A stretch of 64,000 bases of DNA from an uncultured Prevotella sp. (GTDB lineage: Bacteria; Bacteroidota; Bacteroidia; Bacteroidales; Bacteroidaceae). The DNA lies in NCBI GenBank assembly GCA_905236755.1, contig CAJOCR010000004.1, positions 62,001 to 126,000 of the forward strand, given 5' to 3'. Both the position numbers and the translations under genes were made by a program. Position 1 is the first letter of the stretch. Every line of letters begins with the position of its first letter. Of this stretch, positions 10,101 through 17,806 are shown in pieces. The notes beneath the pieces are model-generated. The model did not search any database. It had not been told where the DNA came from and saw only the letters and a program-made list of their open reading frames with translations.

Positions 10101-10256
10101 TCACCTTATCATGATGAGAGCGGTATGGATCCAGAGACCAACTCTCGTGGTAATGAGAACCAGGCATCAGCTGCATATGCTTCAAAGGTGCTTGTTGTAG
10201 GTTTCAACACTCCTACCACACGTAACTATCTCTTCGGTCTTAATGTAACATTCTAA
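7164..10256 (+). CDS. SusC/RagA family TonB-dependent outer-membrane transporter
   Basis: The 1030-residue outer-membrane protein starts with a signal peptide (cleavage near AQAADA). A carboxypeptidase-regulatory-like beta-sandwich follows (about 40-125: VTGRVSDSQGPLIGATV), then a plug domain with the family motif NDVVVIGYGTQRKEAVTGSV and RGSRSL...PLIVLDGIP, then a C-terminal 22-strand barrel ending in Phe. No STN domain is present, so it is unlikely to signal to a FecR/ECF sigma pair. It forms a couple with the SusD-like lipoprotein 33 bp downstream, which acts as its lid. No hydrolase, HTCS or sigma factor is adjacent, so the ligand (glycan, peptide or other) cannot be inferred. Confidence 0.97.
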   Translation: MNLNFRKTTFVVGVCSMLGLMYAPQAQAADAQSVSPAVQQSKKVTGRVSDSQGPLIGATVMVKGTSNGVVTDIDGNFNLNVAPGSTLVISYVGYVTQEITVGNQSFISVNLKEEGRVLNDVVVIGYGTQRKEAVTGSVASVKGDMLREVPAGDVTNALQGRVAGVQMMQTSSKPGASMQIRVRGSRSLTASNDPLIVLDGIPFAGTISDIDPNNIKAMDILKDASATAIYGSRGANGVIMITTYKGMQDQEPVVKYNMYVGFKKNFARYPMMNGDQLKRLREVSGLYKPVYTNGDEEEGMNTDWQDMLFKTAFTTNQDLSVSGGTAKSAYNVGISYFKDEATIPTQNFKRYAMHAALDQEIGKYLKVGFSTNTNYSITNNANLGIYNTLSCSPLINPYNADGTLKPVVHMEKDNQWTYTRDRIENLGDSYKDQTTGLGTYNNFYGEIKCPWVSGLKYRVNLGLNYRHNKNGSYTGTGVFSDSPSANSSAGSGNSTMWNWAIEHMLTYDKTFGDHTINAVALYSAEKNHYESTYMSASQLFDDRLLWYNLGYSESTSINPGNQNYNESGLVSMMARVMYSYKDRYMISATVRQDKSSRLAPGHRVHTYPAVSLGWNIAKENFMQNVKWVDNLKLRAGYGETSNQSVDPYKTLGRLASRPYNFGPTGYATGFYVSELPNEELGWEYSQTYNFGVDFSLFNGRLTGTAEYYTQKTKDLLMSVGLPSTSGVGSYMANVGKTENKGFELSLNGVIIDNLNGWTWEAGINWYTNKNKIVELADGSERDEGNGWFVGHSINCVYDYEKIGIWQKDEEELRQIMEPGGSVGMIKVKGGYNEDGTPRAINSSDRQIIELDPSWEGGFNTRVAYKNWDLSAVASFRHGGKLISTLYGSSSYLNMMTGRRNNVDVDYWTEDNPTNKFPNPAGPISNDNPKYGTTLGFFSGSYLKFRTITLGYNFKGEWMKKAGISALRAYATVTNPFVLFSPYHDESGMDPETNSRGNENQASAAYASKVLVVGFNTPTTRNYLFGLNVTF

Positions 10257-10289
10257 ATTGAGGAGATCGAAAACTATTTTCAATGTTTA

Positions 10290-12278
10290 ATGAATAAGAA
10301 TATGAAATCAAAGATATTTTTTGCTGGAGCAGCAATGGCGTTAATGGGACTCACCTTTACATCATGTGAGGATGTCCTTAACGAGACTCCACGTGCTTCG
10401 TTCACTCCAGAATATTTTAAGACAGAAGCAGGTGTAAAGGCAGGTATGACAGCTTTATACGCTAACCTTCGTAATGTTTATGGTCAGGCATACTATTGGA
10501 ACTCATGTGAAACAGGTACAGATGAATACACCTATGGCGAATCTGGTCACGATGAGAACTTTATGGTGCTTGATATGACTCCAGAGTCAGCGATATTGAA
10601 ATCAACAAACTGTCGTGCTGATGTTCTTTGGGGAAGTGCATTCCCAGATATTAACACAGCAAATGGTGTTATTGAAAATGGTGAGGCTGCAGGTATTGAT
10701 GCCGCTTTGCTCGCTGAGGCTCATTTCTTCCGTGCTTTCGACTATTTCCAGTTGGTTCAAACATACGGTGGTGTACCATTGGATTTAGGTGCTGGTGAGT
10801 TGAAATTTAATACCTCTACCGTTCGTGGTTCTGTACGTAACACAGTTGTTGATGTTTACGAGAAGGCTATATTCCCAGATCTTGAAAAGGCAATGGAGGA
10901 ACTTCCTACAACACCACGTCTTACAGGTACTGTAACAAAGACAACAGCTGCTCTTGTGCTTGCAAAGGCTTATCTCACATACGCTTGGTGGTTGCAGAAT
11001 CCTAAGAATATTCCAACCTATCCTGAGTGCCAGCGCGATGCGTCTAAGGCTGCTGGCTATTTCCAGAAAGCTTATAACACAGCTGTTAACGCAATTAAGA
11101 ATCCTGGTCCTTACGGACTTTGTGAAACCTTTATGGATATTCACTATGGTCCAAACGACCGTAACAAGGAGATTCTTCTCTATGCCGACCACACAGCTCA
11201 GGATGAGTTGTTCAATGGTGGTGTAGGTTATGGCTATGGTAATGGTGGCGCTCCTGATAACTTTGTTAACTGGATTGCTCACTGGAACTATCCTACAATG
11301 AATGGTGGTGTTCTTGTTCGTGATGCACGCCAGAGCTATGGTCGTCCTTGGACTCGTATGGCTACTCCAATGGAAGTACCTTTGAAGTTTACCGATAAGG
11401 AAATCGACTATCGTTATGAAGGTACTTTCGTAACTGCATTCCGTGGTAACTGGAATCATGGCGGTGACAAGGCAGCTACAAAGACCAATGCTAATGGCTT
11501 GTCTGTTAAGCCTAATGATATTGTTCTGATGTTCCAGGGTGAGAATCAAGCTGAAAATCTTCCAGATGATAAGAAAATTAAATACCCTGCAGAAAATGAG
11601 GGTGGTGGTAGCGGTCTTGGTGCTGGTACACTTGATGGTGAGTCTTATTATGTAATGACTCCAGATCATCTCAGCCGTCGTGTTTACTTGAACATTTGGA
11701 AGTGTGGTTACTATAATGAGAAGACTGTTGCTGATGAAACATCAGTTGGTATGCCTAATGGTGCTACTCCTCGTCCATTCAACATTCTTCGTTTTGCCGA
11801 ACTCTACTTCGTAGCTGCTGAGGCTGCAGTCAAGGGCGCTACAACTGAGGCTGGTTATACAGCTCGCGAGTTGATGCAAGTTATTCGCGGTCGTGCTGGT
11901 AAGTGGCGTTTAGCACCATACGCTTACAAGGATTATGGAGTTGATTTGAGCGAGGGTAAGCTCTATGCTGATCATAGTCAGGAAATGAAAGATGCTACTC
12001 CTCAGGATATCACTATCGATTATATTCTTGATGAGCGTTTCCGTGAGTTCTATGGCGAGGGCCTCCGCTGGTTCGACCTTGTTCGCACTCAGGAGTGGGA
12101 AACAATGGCTAAGACTTATCATATCTGTGGTGATGGCGTTGGTTCTGCTCAGCAGGCTAAGACTCGTACAATCGAGAAGCATCATTATCTCCGCCCAATT
12201 CCTGTAGGTCAGCTTGATGCTCTCCAGATGAGTAAGGAAGAGAAACAAGCATATCAGAATCCTGGATATCGTGAATAA
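10290..12278 (+). CDS. SusD/RagB family nutrient-binding outer-membrane lipoprotein
   Basis: The 662-residue protein begins with a lipoprotein signal ending LTFTSC (Cys26 if the first ATG is used; the ATG four codons later is also possible). The acidic residues after the Cys fit surface export. SusD hallmarks are HFFRAFDYFQLVQTYGGVPL (TPR-like helices) and the C-terminal ILDERFREFYGEGLRWFDLVRT. It is longer than average because of inserted loops around residues 330-470, which probably shape the ligand site. It partners the upstream SusC as a lidded importer. The pair ends with a strong terminator. Ligand unknown. Confidence 0.96.
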   Translation: MNKNMKSKIFFAGAAMALMGLTFTSCEDVLNETPRASFTPEYFKTEAGVKAGMTALYANLRNVYGQAYYWNSCETGTDEYTYGESGHDENFMVLDMTPESAILKSTNCRADVLWGSAFPDINTANGVIENGEAAGIDAALLAEAHFFRAFDYFQLVQTYGGVPLDLGAGELKFNTSTVRGSVRNTVVDVYEKAIFPDLEKAMEELPTTPRLTGTVTKTTAALVLAKAYLTYAWWLQNPKNIPTYPECQRDASKAAGYFQKAYNTAVNAIKNPGPYGLCETFMDIHYGPNDRNKEILLYADHTAQDELFNGGVGYGYGNGGAPDNFVNWIAHWNYPTMNGGVLVRDARQSYGRPWTRMATPMEVPLKFTDKEIDYRYEGTFVTAFRGNWNHGGDKAATKTNANGLSVKPNDIVLMFQGENQAENLPDDKKIKYPAENEGGGSGLGAGTLDGESYYVMTPDHLSRRVYLNIWKCGYYNEKTVADETSVGMPNGATPRPFNILRFAELYFVAAEAAVKGATTEAGYTARELMQVIRGRAGKWRLAPYAYKDYGVDLSEGKLYADHSQEMKDATPQDITIDYILDERFREFYGEGLRWFDLVRTQEWETMAKTYHICGDGVGSAQQAKTRTIEKHHYLRPIPVGQLDALQMSKEEKQAYQNPGYRE

Positions 12279-12332
12279 AGGGTAAAAGATTGTTTAAAAT
12301 GTCGTAAAGACTTGGATAAAAACTTATATATG

Positions 12333-12369
12333 GGCTGCATCTGAATTGTTTCAGGTGTAGCCTTTTTTT
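12333..12369 (+). terminator. rho-independent terminator of susC-susD
   Basis: A stem of about 13 bp (GGCTGCATCTGAA / TTTCAGGTGTAGCC, with G-U pairs) is followed by seven T. Confidence 0.85.
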
Positions 12370-12383
12370 ATGTGTATTTGGAC

Positions 12384-12419
12384 GAAAAAAAAGAAGTCAC
12401 TCGTGGCGAGTGACTTCTT
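12384..12419 (-). terminator. rho-independent terminator of rubrerythrin gene
   Basis: A perfect 13-bp stem AAGAAGTCACTCG / CGAGTGACTTCTT with a 3-base loop. On the minus strand it is followed by a T run, so it serves the leftward gene. Confidence 0.88.
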
Positions 12420-12470
12420 GGCTCATGCAATAGTATAATGTACTAAACTATTTTTATCTCTTTTTGCTGA

Positions 12471-13013
12471 TTAATAGTTTTCAGCGTTTATTTCAAAGTA
12501 GCTTTGTGGGTGGTTGCATACAGGGCATACCTCTGGCGCTTTCTTGCCGATAACAATGTGTCCGCAGTTGCGACACTTCCAAATGCAATCGCCATCACGA
12601 CTGAATACAATAGCGTCTTCGATGTTCTTCAAGAGCTTGCGATAGCGCTCTTCGTGGTGCTTCTCAATAGCAAGCACTCCACGGAATTTAGCTGCAATTT
12701 CTGTGAATCCTTCTTCTTCGGCTTCCTTTGCCATACGCTCATACATGTCAGTCCACTCGTAGTTCTCGCCGTTGGCTGCATCCTCAAGGTTTTTGAGTGT
12801 TTCTTTTATAGCGCCTCCTTCAAGATACTTGAACCACAGTTTAGCATGTTCTTTCTCGTTTTGGGCTGTCTCTTCAAATATGGCTGCAATCTGCTCAAAG
12901 CCGTCTTTCTTAGCTTTGCTTGCATAGTATGTATATTTATTTCTTGCCATACTTTCTCCTGCAAATGCTTCGAGGAGATTCTTCTCGGTTTTTGTTCCTT
13001 TAAGTTCTTTCAT
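12471..13013 (-). CDS. rbr: rubrerythrin
   Basis: This non-haem iron protein reduces hydrogen peroxide in the cytosol of anaerobes. The 180-residue sequence has the standard two domains. The N-terminal ferritin-like four-helix bundle carries the di-iron ligands ([19 protein letters not shown], and IEKHHEERY later). The C-terminal rubredoxin-like site is WKCRNCGH ... CPVCNHP. It is monocistronic, with its own -7 box and terminator. It probably works with the SOD at 4 kb as the oxidative-stress defence. No perR or oxyR is nearby. The long 179-aa ORF on the opposite strand is only a shadow. Confidence 0.98.
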   Translation of the reverse strand: MKELKGTKTEKNLLEAFAGESMARNKYTYYASKAKKDGFEQIAAIFEETAQNEKEHAKLWFKYLEGGAIKETLKNLEDAANGENYEWTDMYERMAKEAEEEGFTEIAAKFRGVLAIEKHHEERYRKLLKNIEDAIVFSRDGDCIWKCRNCGHIVIGKKAPEVCPVCNHPQSYFEINAENY

Positions 13014-13058
13014 AATCAGAAATGTTTTTGTTTAATATGTTAATAGTGATTTAATGTA

Positions 13059-13067
13059 GCAAATATA
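13059..13067 (-). promoter_or_regulatory. -7 element of rubrerythrin promoter
   Basis: TATATTTGC read leftward matches TAnnTTTG and lies about 45 bases before the start codon. No clear TTTG is seen at the -33 spacing. Confidence 0.55.
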
Positions 13068-13136
13068 GTGTTTTCGTGGTAATCTGGTATAATTTTTTTC
13101 TTAAAAATGATAAAAATAGGGAAGGTTGTAGGAAGT

Positions 13137-13389
13137 AAGAAGGTAAAAGGTAAAGAGTAAAGTAGATGTAATATTGATTTTGTTTGTGAGTTAGTGACTT
13201 TGTGAGTTAGAACTAATAAACCTACTAACTCATAAACTTATTCTAATTAATCGATATATTTATATAGTACGCGCGCGCGATATATAATAATGTAACTATG
13301 TAAAAGGGTAGAAAGTAAATGAGTAAGTATGTGTATGTGCAAAATCAGTTTCTATCGACTTTACTCTTTACCTTTACCTTTTTTACTTG
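13137..13389. repeat. nested inverted-repeat element with alternating CG core
   Basis: Outer arms of about 27 bp (left GGTAAAAGGTAAAGAGTAAAG, right its reverse complement with one base deleted) enclose weaker inner inverted repeats (GTGAGTTAG / CTAACTCAT). A central alternating purine-pyrimidine run GTACGCGCGCGCG sits inside AT-rich flanks. No ORF is present. It accounts for most of the gap between rubrerythrin and the next gene; 13390-13531 shows nothing else recognisable. Confidence 0.6.
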
Positions 13390-13531
13390 TTTCTCTTTAT
13401 TCATTAGGGTCTTTGTTGAATAAAAAGGGCTGTTGGCTGAAAGTTTGGATAATTGGACTTTACTTTTTTATTTGCTGTGCGTCAAAAGGATAAATGATTT
13501 GTTATTATAAACTTTAAAAAACAAGAGAATT

Positions 13532-13969
13532 ATGAAGAAAATCGTTTTAACTATGGTAGCTTTGCTGATGATGTCAGCGGCTATGGCACAGAATGCAACA
13601 TGTGAGTGTAAGGATAACCACAAAGGTCATAAGGGTTTCTCACCTGAGAAGCGTGTGGAGATGTTGGCTAAGAAACTTGCTCTTACAGAAGAGCAGAAGG
13701 CTAAGGTGCTTGCTCTTGATAAAGAGATGATGGCTGATATGAAAGCTAACAAGGATGCTGATGAGAAGAATAAGAAAGAGCGTTTTGAAAAGCGTATGGA
13801 GAAGCAGAAGGAGATGGACAAGAAGATGAAAGAGATTCTTACTGCTGAACAGTATGCTGAATATCAGAATATGAAACCAAAGATGGGCAGACATCATGGT
13901 CATCGTCCAGGTATGAAATCTGCTATGTTTGGTGGTGGTCAGCCTGGTTTCCCTCCTCATCAGGAATAA
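13532..13969 (+). CDS. exported Spy/CpxP-like (LTxxQ, DUF4890-type) protein
   Basis: The 145-residue protein has a clear signal peptide (MKKIVLTMVALLMMSAAMAQ) and then a highly charged, helical, Lys/Glu-rich body. The body holds two LTxEQ-like turns (LTEEQKAKVLALDKEM and LTAEQYAEYQNM), the pattern of the LTXXQ/Spy family of periplasmic chaperones and sensors. A short Cys pair and a His-rich stretch (HHGHRPG) near the C-terminus might bind metal, but that is speculation. It stands alone, ending at a terminator. Assignment to DUF4890 is from memory of similar Bacteroidota proteins. Confidence 0.75.
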   Translation: MKKIVLTMVALLMMSAAMAQNATCECKDNHKGHKGFSPEKRVEMLAKKLALTEEQKAKVLALDKEMMADMKANKDADEKNKKERFEKRMEKQKEMDKKMKEILTAEQYAEYQNMKPKMGRHHGHRPGMKSAMFGGGQPGFPPHQE

Positions 13970-14037
13970 GTATGGTGTTTCTTCCCATTTCATGGGAAAT
14001 GAAAATATAGGTAAAAGATTGTTTTGGGATTAAATAT

Positions 14038-14075
14038 AAGTAACGTGGGTTCTATGGGACTCACGTTACTTTTTT
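14038..14075 (+). terminator. rho-independent terminator of Spy-like gene
   Basis: The stem AGTAACGTG / CACGTTACT, extended by GT/AC, is followed by six T. Confidence 0.85.
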
Positions 14076-14453
14076 GAAATTAATTTACTTGATTATATAC
14101 CGTGAAAAAGGTGCTTAGTTAGAGAGATTTTTTTTCCTAGTTAGAGAATTTTTTTTTCTGACTGGAAAGTTTAAATTCGCCGTTTTATGCCTTTTGTGGT
14201 TCGTTGCTTTTAACAATCAAAAAAGATTACTAATGAGTTTCTTGTTACTACTTAACTCATCAAATTATCAGTAAGTTAGGTTTGTTTTTTAGAATTTATG
14301 GTTGAAGAAAAAGATAACTTTTTGGTTAACTTTTTGTGGGTGAAAAATCGAAAAGTTTCCCAAAACTTTTTGTAACTTATTGGTTATCAATGAATTGACA
14401 TTTGTTAACACGCAAAAAGTTGTCCAAAATGATTTTTTATTGGTAATATTATG

Positions 14454-14461
14454 TATCTTTG
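14454..14461 (+). promoter_or_regulatory. -7 element of nrdDG promoter
   Basis: TATCTTTG followed by C, about 60 bases before the nrdD ATG; no -33 TTTG at the usual spacing, which fits an activator-dependent promoter. Confidence 0.55.
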
Positions 14462-14523
14462 CAGTATAAGATTTAAGCAATCAAAATAAACATTTAATAA
14501 TCAACTTTAATCATTAAGCATTT

Positions 14524-16746
14524 ATGATTCAGACTGTAGTAAAACGTGACGGTAGAATAGTCGGTTTTAACGATTTAAAAATACAAGCAGCCATTAGAAA
14601 GGCCATGATGCACACCGAAAAAGGCGAGGACGAAGCTCTTATCAGTCGCATCACAGACCATATTGCTCAAAAGGGTAAGCCACAGATGAGTGTTGAGGAC
14701 ATTCAGGATGCTGTGGAGATTGAGCTTATGAAGAGTGCTCGCAAGGATGTTGCACAGAAGTATATTCAGTATCGTAACCAACGTTCTATAGCACGTAAGG
14801 CAAAGACCCGTGATGTGTTCATGGAAATTGTGAACATACAGAATAACGAGGTTACTCGCGAAAATGCCAACATGAATGCCGACACTCCTGCTGGTATGAT
14901 GATGAAGTTTGCATCAGAGGCAACAAAGCCATTTGTTGACGACTTCCTGCTGTCTGAAGATGTTCGTGATGCCGTGAAGCATAATTATCTGCACATTCAC
15001 GATAAGGATTATTATCCTACAAAGTCGCTTACCTGTGTTCAGCATCCTCTTGATCATATTCTTCAGGGAGGTTTTCAGGCAGGTCATGGTTCAAGCCGTC
15101 CAGCAAAGCGTATAGAGACAGCTTCTGTGTTGGCTTGTATCAGTATGGAGACAGCTCAGAACGAGATGCACGGAGGTCAGGCTATTCCTGCTTTTGATTT
15201 CTATTTGGCTCCTTTCGTGCGTTCAAGTTATAAGGAGGAGATTCATAATCTTGAGCAGTTGACAGATAAGGATCTTACTCATTTGCTTGATGCTGATATT
15301 GACGATTATGTTATTAAGCCTCTTGACACTCTTGAGGGTGATGAACGTTTGAAGCAGCATGCTATCAACAAGACTGTTAATCGTGTTCATCAGTCTATGG
15401 AGGCGTTTATTCATAACATGAATACAATTCACTCTCGTGGTGGAAACCAGGTGGTGTTCTCTTCTATCAACTATGGCACAGACACCTCTGCAGAAGGTCG
15501 TTGTGTGATGCGCGAGCTCTTGAAGTCAACCTACGAGGGTGTGGGTAATGGCGAAACAGCTATTTTCCCTATTCAGATTTGGAAGAAGAAACGTGGTGTG
15601 AACTATCTGCCTGAGGATCGTAATTACGATTTGTATCAGTATGCTTGCAAGGTTACGGCTCGTCGTTTCTTCCCTAACTTCCTTAATCTGGATGCTACTT
15701 ACAACGTGAACGACAAGTGGAAGGCTGACGATCCTGAGCGTTACAAGTGGGAGATTGCAACTATGGGTTGCCGTACACGTGTGTTCGAGAATCGTTTTGG
15801 CGATAAGACATCTGTTGGTCGTGGTAATCTTAGTTTCACAACAATAAATATTGTTCGTCTTGCTATCGAGAGCATGAATATTGAGAACAAGGAGGAGCGT
15901 ATTAATGCTTTCTTTGCTAAGCTTGACCACATGCTTGAACTTGCTGCAAAGCAGCTTGACGAGCGTTTCCAGTTCCAGAAGACCGCTTATGCTAAGCAGT
16001 TCCCATTGTTGATGACAAAGTTGTGGAATGGTTGCGAGCAGCTTGGTCCTTGCGACACTATCGAGAGCGTTATCAATCAGGGTACATTAGGTATTGGCTT
16101 CATCGGTTTGGCAGAGTGTTTGAAGGCTCTTGTCGGACATCATCATGGTGAGAGTGCTGAGGCACAGGAACTTGGTGTGAAGATAGTTACCTATATGCGT
16201 GATCGTGCAAACGATTTCTCTGAGAAATATCTGCATAACTATAGTATCTTGGCAACACCAGCCGAGGGCCTTAGTGGACGATTCACAAAGATTGACCGTA
16301 AGGAGTTTGGCGTTATTGAGGGTGTTACCGATCGCGACTACTATACAAACTCTAACCATGTACCTGTATATTACAAGTGTTCTGCCCGTCATAAGGCAGA
16401 GGTAGAAGCTCCTTATCACGATCTTACTCGTGGTGGTCACATCTTCTATGTAGAGATTGATGGCGATGCTACTCATAATCCACAGGTAATCATGAGTGTT
16501 GTTGACATGATGGATCAACTCAATATGGGATATGGTTCTGTTAATCACAATCGCAATCGTTGTATGGATTGTGGCTACGAGAATGCAGATGCTCATCTCG
16601 AGGTATGTCCAAAATGTGGAAGCAAGAATATTGATAAGCTTCAGCGTATCACCGGATACCTTGTTGGTACAACCGACCGTTGGAACAAGGGTAAGCTTGC
16701 CGAACTCAATGATCGCGTAACACATATTGATTCTCCAAAAGCCTAA
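14524..16746 (+). CDS. nrdD: anaerobic ribonucleoside-triphosphate reductase, large subunit
   Basis: This class III ribonucleotide reductase makes dNTPs from NTPs without oxygen, using a glycyl radical. The 740-residue sequence begins with an ATP-cone regulatory domain (about 1-95). The ten-stranded barrel follows, with substrate/radical Cys residues in SLTCVQHPL and VLACISMETAQNEMHGG. At the C-terminus is a zinc site (CMDCGYE ... CPKCGS) followed by the glycyl-radical segment RITGYLVGTTDRW. The gene is followed 3 bp later by nrdG, its activase. Four AACTTTTTG words lie upstream and may be regulatory. It marks an organism able to grow anaerobically. Confidence 0.98.
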   Translation: MIQTVVKRDGRIVGFNDLKIQAAIRKAMMHTEKGEDEALISRITDHIAQKGKPQMSVEDIQDAVEIELMKSARKDVAQKYIQYRNQRSIARKAKTRDVFMEIVNIQNNEVTRENANMNADTPAGMMMKFASEATKPFVDDFLLSEDVRDAVKHNYLHIHDKDYYPTKSLTCVQHPLDHILQGGFQAGHGSSRPAKRIETASVLACISMETAQNEMHGGQAIPAFDFYLAPFVRSSYKEEIHNLEQLTDKDLTHLLDADIDDYVIKPLDTLEGDERLKQHAINKTVNRVHQSMEAFIHNMNTIHSRGGNQVVFSSINYGTDTSAEGRCVMRELLKSTYEGVGNGETAIFPIQIWKKKRGVNYLPEDRNYDLYQYACKVTARRFFPNFLNLDATYNVNDKWKADDPERYKWEIATMGCRTRVFENRFGDKTSVGRGNLSFTTINIVRLAIESMNIENKEERINAFFAKLDHMLELAAKQLDERFQFQKTAYAKQFPLLMTKLWNGCEQLGPCDTIESVINQGTLGIGFIGLAECLKALVGHHHGESAEAQELGVKIVTYMRDRANDFSEKYLHNYSILATPAEGLSGRFTKIDRKEFGVIEGVTDRDYYTNSNHVPVYYKCSARHKAEVEAPYHDLTRGGHIFYVEIDGDATHNPQVIMSVVDMMDQLNMGYGSVNHNRNRCMDCGYENADAHLEVCPKCGSKNIDKLQRITGYLVGTTDRWNKGKLAELNDRVTHIDSPKA

Positions 16747-16749
16747 AAC

Positions 16750-17250
16750 ATGATTTCAGTATTAGATATTGTTGAAGACACTATGGTGGATGGTCCAGGG
16801 TTCAGAACCTCCATCTATTGTGCTGGTTGTCCAAATGCCTGTCCTGGATGTCACAATCCACAGTCATGGGATATAAATAGCGGTCACATGATGACTACCG
16901 ACGAAATCATGGCAGTTATTAAGGCCGATCCCTTTGCGAATGTTACATTCTCAGGTGGCGATCCAATGTTTCAGGCAGAAGGGTTTACAGAACTTGCCGA
17001 GGCTATTCGCAAAGAGACAAACAAAACAATATGGTGCTGGAGCGGTTTTACGTTTGAATATCTGTTGCATAAGCCCGCTCAACGTCGTTTACTTGAACTT
17101 GTTGACGTGCTTGTTGATGGGCCTTATGTAGAAAAGCTTCGTGATACCGATTTGGTTTTTCGTGGTTCAAGCAATCAACGCATCATAGATGTGAAAGCTT
17201 CGTTGAAAAAAGGAGAAGTTGTTTTGTTTAAGCTTGATATTGCTGCATAA
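16750..17250 (+). CDS. nrdG: anaerobic ribonucleotide reductase activating protein
   Basis: NrdG is the radical-SAM activase that generates the glycyl radical on NrdD. The 166-residue protein has the iron-sulfur/SAM motif in YCAGCPNACPGCHNPQSWD (CxxxCxxC) and the SAM-contact motif FSGGDPMFQ, and is of normal length. It starts 3 bp after the nrdD stop and shares its transcript, which ends at the terminator at 17271. Confidence 0.97.
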   Translation: MISVLDIVEDTMVDGPGFRTSIYCAGCPNACPGCHNPQSWDINSGHMMTTDEIMAVIKADPFANVTFSGGDPMFQAEGFTELAEAIRKETNKTIWCWSGFTFEYLLHKPAQRRLLELVDVLVDGPYVEKLRDTDLVFRGSSNQRIIDVKASLKKGEVVLFKLDIAA

Positions 17251-17270
17251 AAGTTAGTTGTAATCCATAT

Positions 17271-17304
17271 AAAATCCACTCACTTGTTTGAGTGGATTTT
17301 TTTT
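17271..17304 (+). terminator. rho-independent terminator of nrdDG
   Basis: A perfect 12-bp stem AAAATCCACTCA / TGAGTGGATTTT with a 6-base loop is followed by T. The right half overlaps the promoter of the next gene. Confidence 0.88.
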
Positions 17305-17314
17305 ATTATCTTTG
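17284..17314 (+). promoter_or_regulatory. promoter embedded in the nrdDG terminator
   Basis: TTG at 17284-17286 in the terminator loop, a 20-bp spacer and TATCTTTG at 17307-17314. The next ATG (17333) lies 18 bases beyond. Confidence 0.6.
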
Positions 17315-17332
17315 TAGTCTAATTAATTGTTT

Positions 17333-17704
17333 ATGGGAAGAAATAAGTATTCGCAAGACGAAGTAAAAGAAATAGCTAAGTTGCTGAGGTTGAAGAATGC
17401 TGGTAATCGCTTGCAACAGAAGCAGGTGCGCCACACTTTGCGTACAGAGTTTGAGTTTAATATCTCAGACTTCAATGAGCCAGGTAAGGCTTTTGGCGAT
17501 GCTGAACTGTATGCGGCTATTGATCGTGGCGCTATAGTTATTCTTGATGATGCCACAATCGCCGATATGAAGGCTAAACGTGCTCGTGATAAGGCAAAAG
17601 ACGAGGCTCTGCGCCAGAAAGAAGCTATTGAGAGCGGCGAGCAGACCGACTGGCAGCAGGCTATGAAAGAATGGCAAGAGTGGGAGAGGGGTAAGGAAGA
17701 TTGA
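17333..17704 (+). CDS. small charged protein of unknown function
   Basis: The track starts at a TTG (17327). The ATG at 17333, beginning MGRNKYSQDE, fits the promoter better and gives 123 residues. I do not recognise a named family. The N-terminal half is a mixed helix/strand segment containing KQVRHTLRTEFEFNISDFNEPGKAFG. The C-terminal 45 residues are almost all charged or Gln/Ala and probably form one long helix. There is no signal peptide or membrane segment, so it is presumably cytosolic. Base composition matches the neighbours and the codon pattern looks genuine. It sits alone between nrdG and a convergent hydrolase gene. Confidence 0.75.
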   Translation: MGRNKYSQDEVKEIAKLLRLKNAGNRLQQKQVRHTLRTEFEFNISDFNEPGKAFGDAELYAAIDRGAIVILDDATIADMKAKRARDKAKDEALRQKEAIESGEQTDWQQAMKEWQEWERGKED

Positions 17705-17806
17705 AAAATTGAAAGATTGAAAGATTGAAAAATTAAAAAATTTCCATTCTTCCATATTTCAATATTTCAATATTTCCATATTTCAATCTTCCATCTTCCT
17801 TCTTCC
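17700..17806. repeat. AT-rich TTGAAAnATTGAAA tract with inverted halves
   Basis: About five 8-base units of the type TTGAAAGA are followed by the complementary type ATTTCAAT, so the tract can fold back on itself. It lies between two convergent genes and could terminate both. Related tracts recur through the window. Confidence 0.6.

Larger units (their letters stand above)
13970..14523. other. intergenic region between Spy-like gene and nrdD
   Basis: It contains a terminator (14038-14075), a 22-bp-spaced direct repeat TAGTTAGAGA (14116, 14138), four copies of the 9-mer AACTTTTTG (14316, 14328, 14364 and inverted at 14413), and the nrdD promoter. The 63-aa minus-strand ORF in the track is very A/T-rich and has no coding character. 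Confidence 0.6.

Noticed and set aside
10785-11669. 294-aa minus-strand ORF opposite susD
   Set aside because: It lies wholly inside a well-supported SusD gene; its translation has no recognisable domain and follows the codon bias of the opposite strand.
7164-12278. Polysaccharide utilisation locus
   Set aside because: No glycosidase, lyase, sulfatase or hybrid regulator accompanies the SusCD pair; the GH9 gene is 15 kb away with other genes between.
12504-13043. 179-aa plus-strand ORF opposite rubrerythrin
   Set aside because: Shadow of the rubrerythrin gene; Cys/Phe-rich composition is the complement of Lys/Glu-rich helices.
16087-16725. 212-aa minus-strand ORF opposite nrdD
   Set aside because: Antisense shadow within conserved nrdD, including its zinc site.
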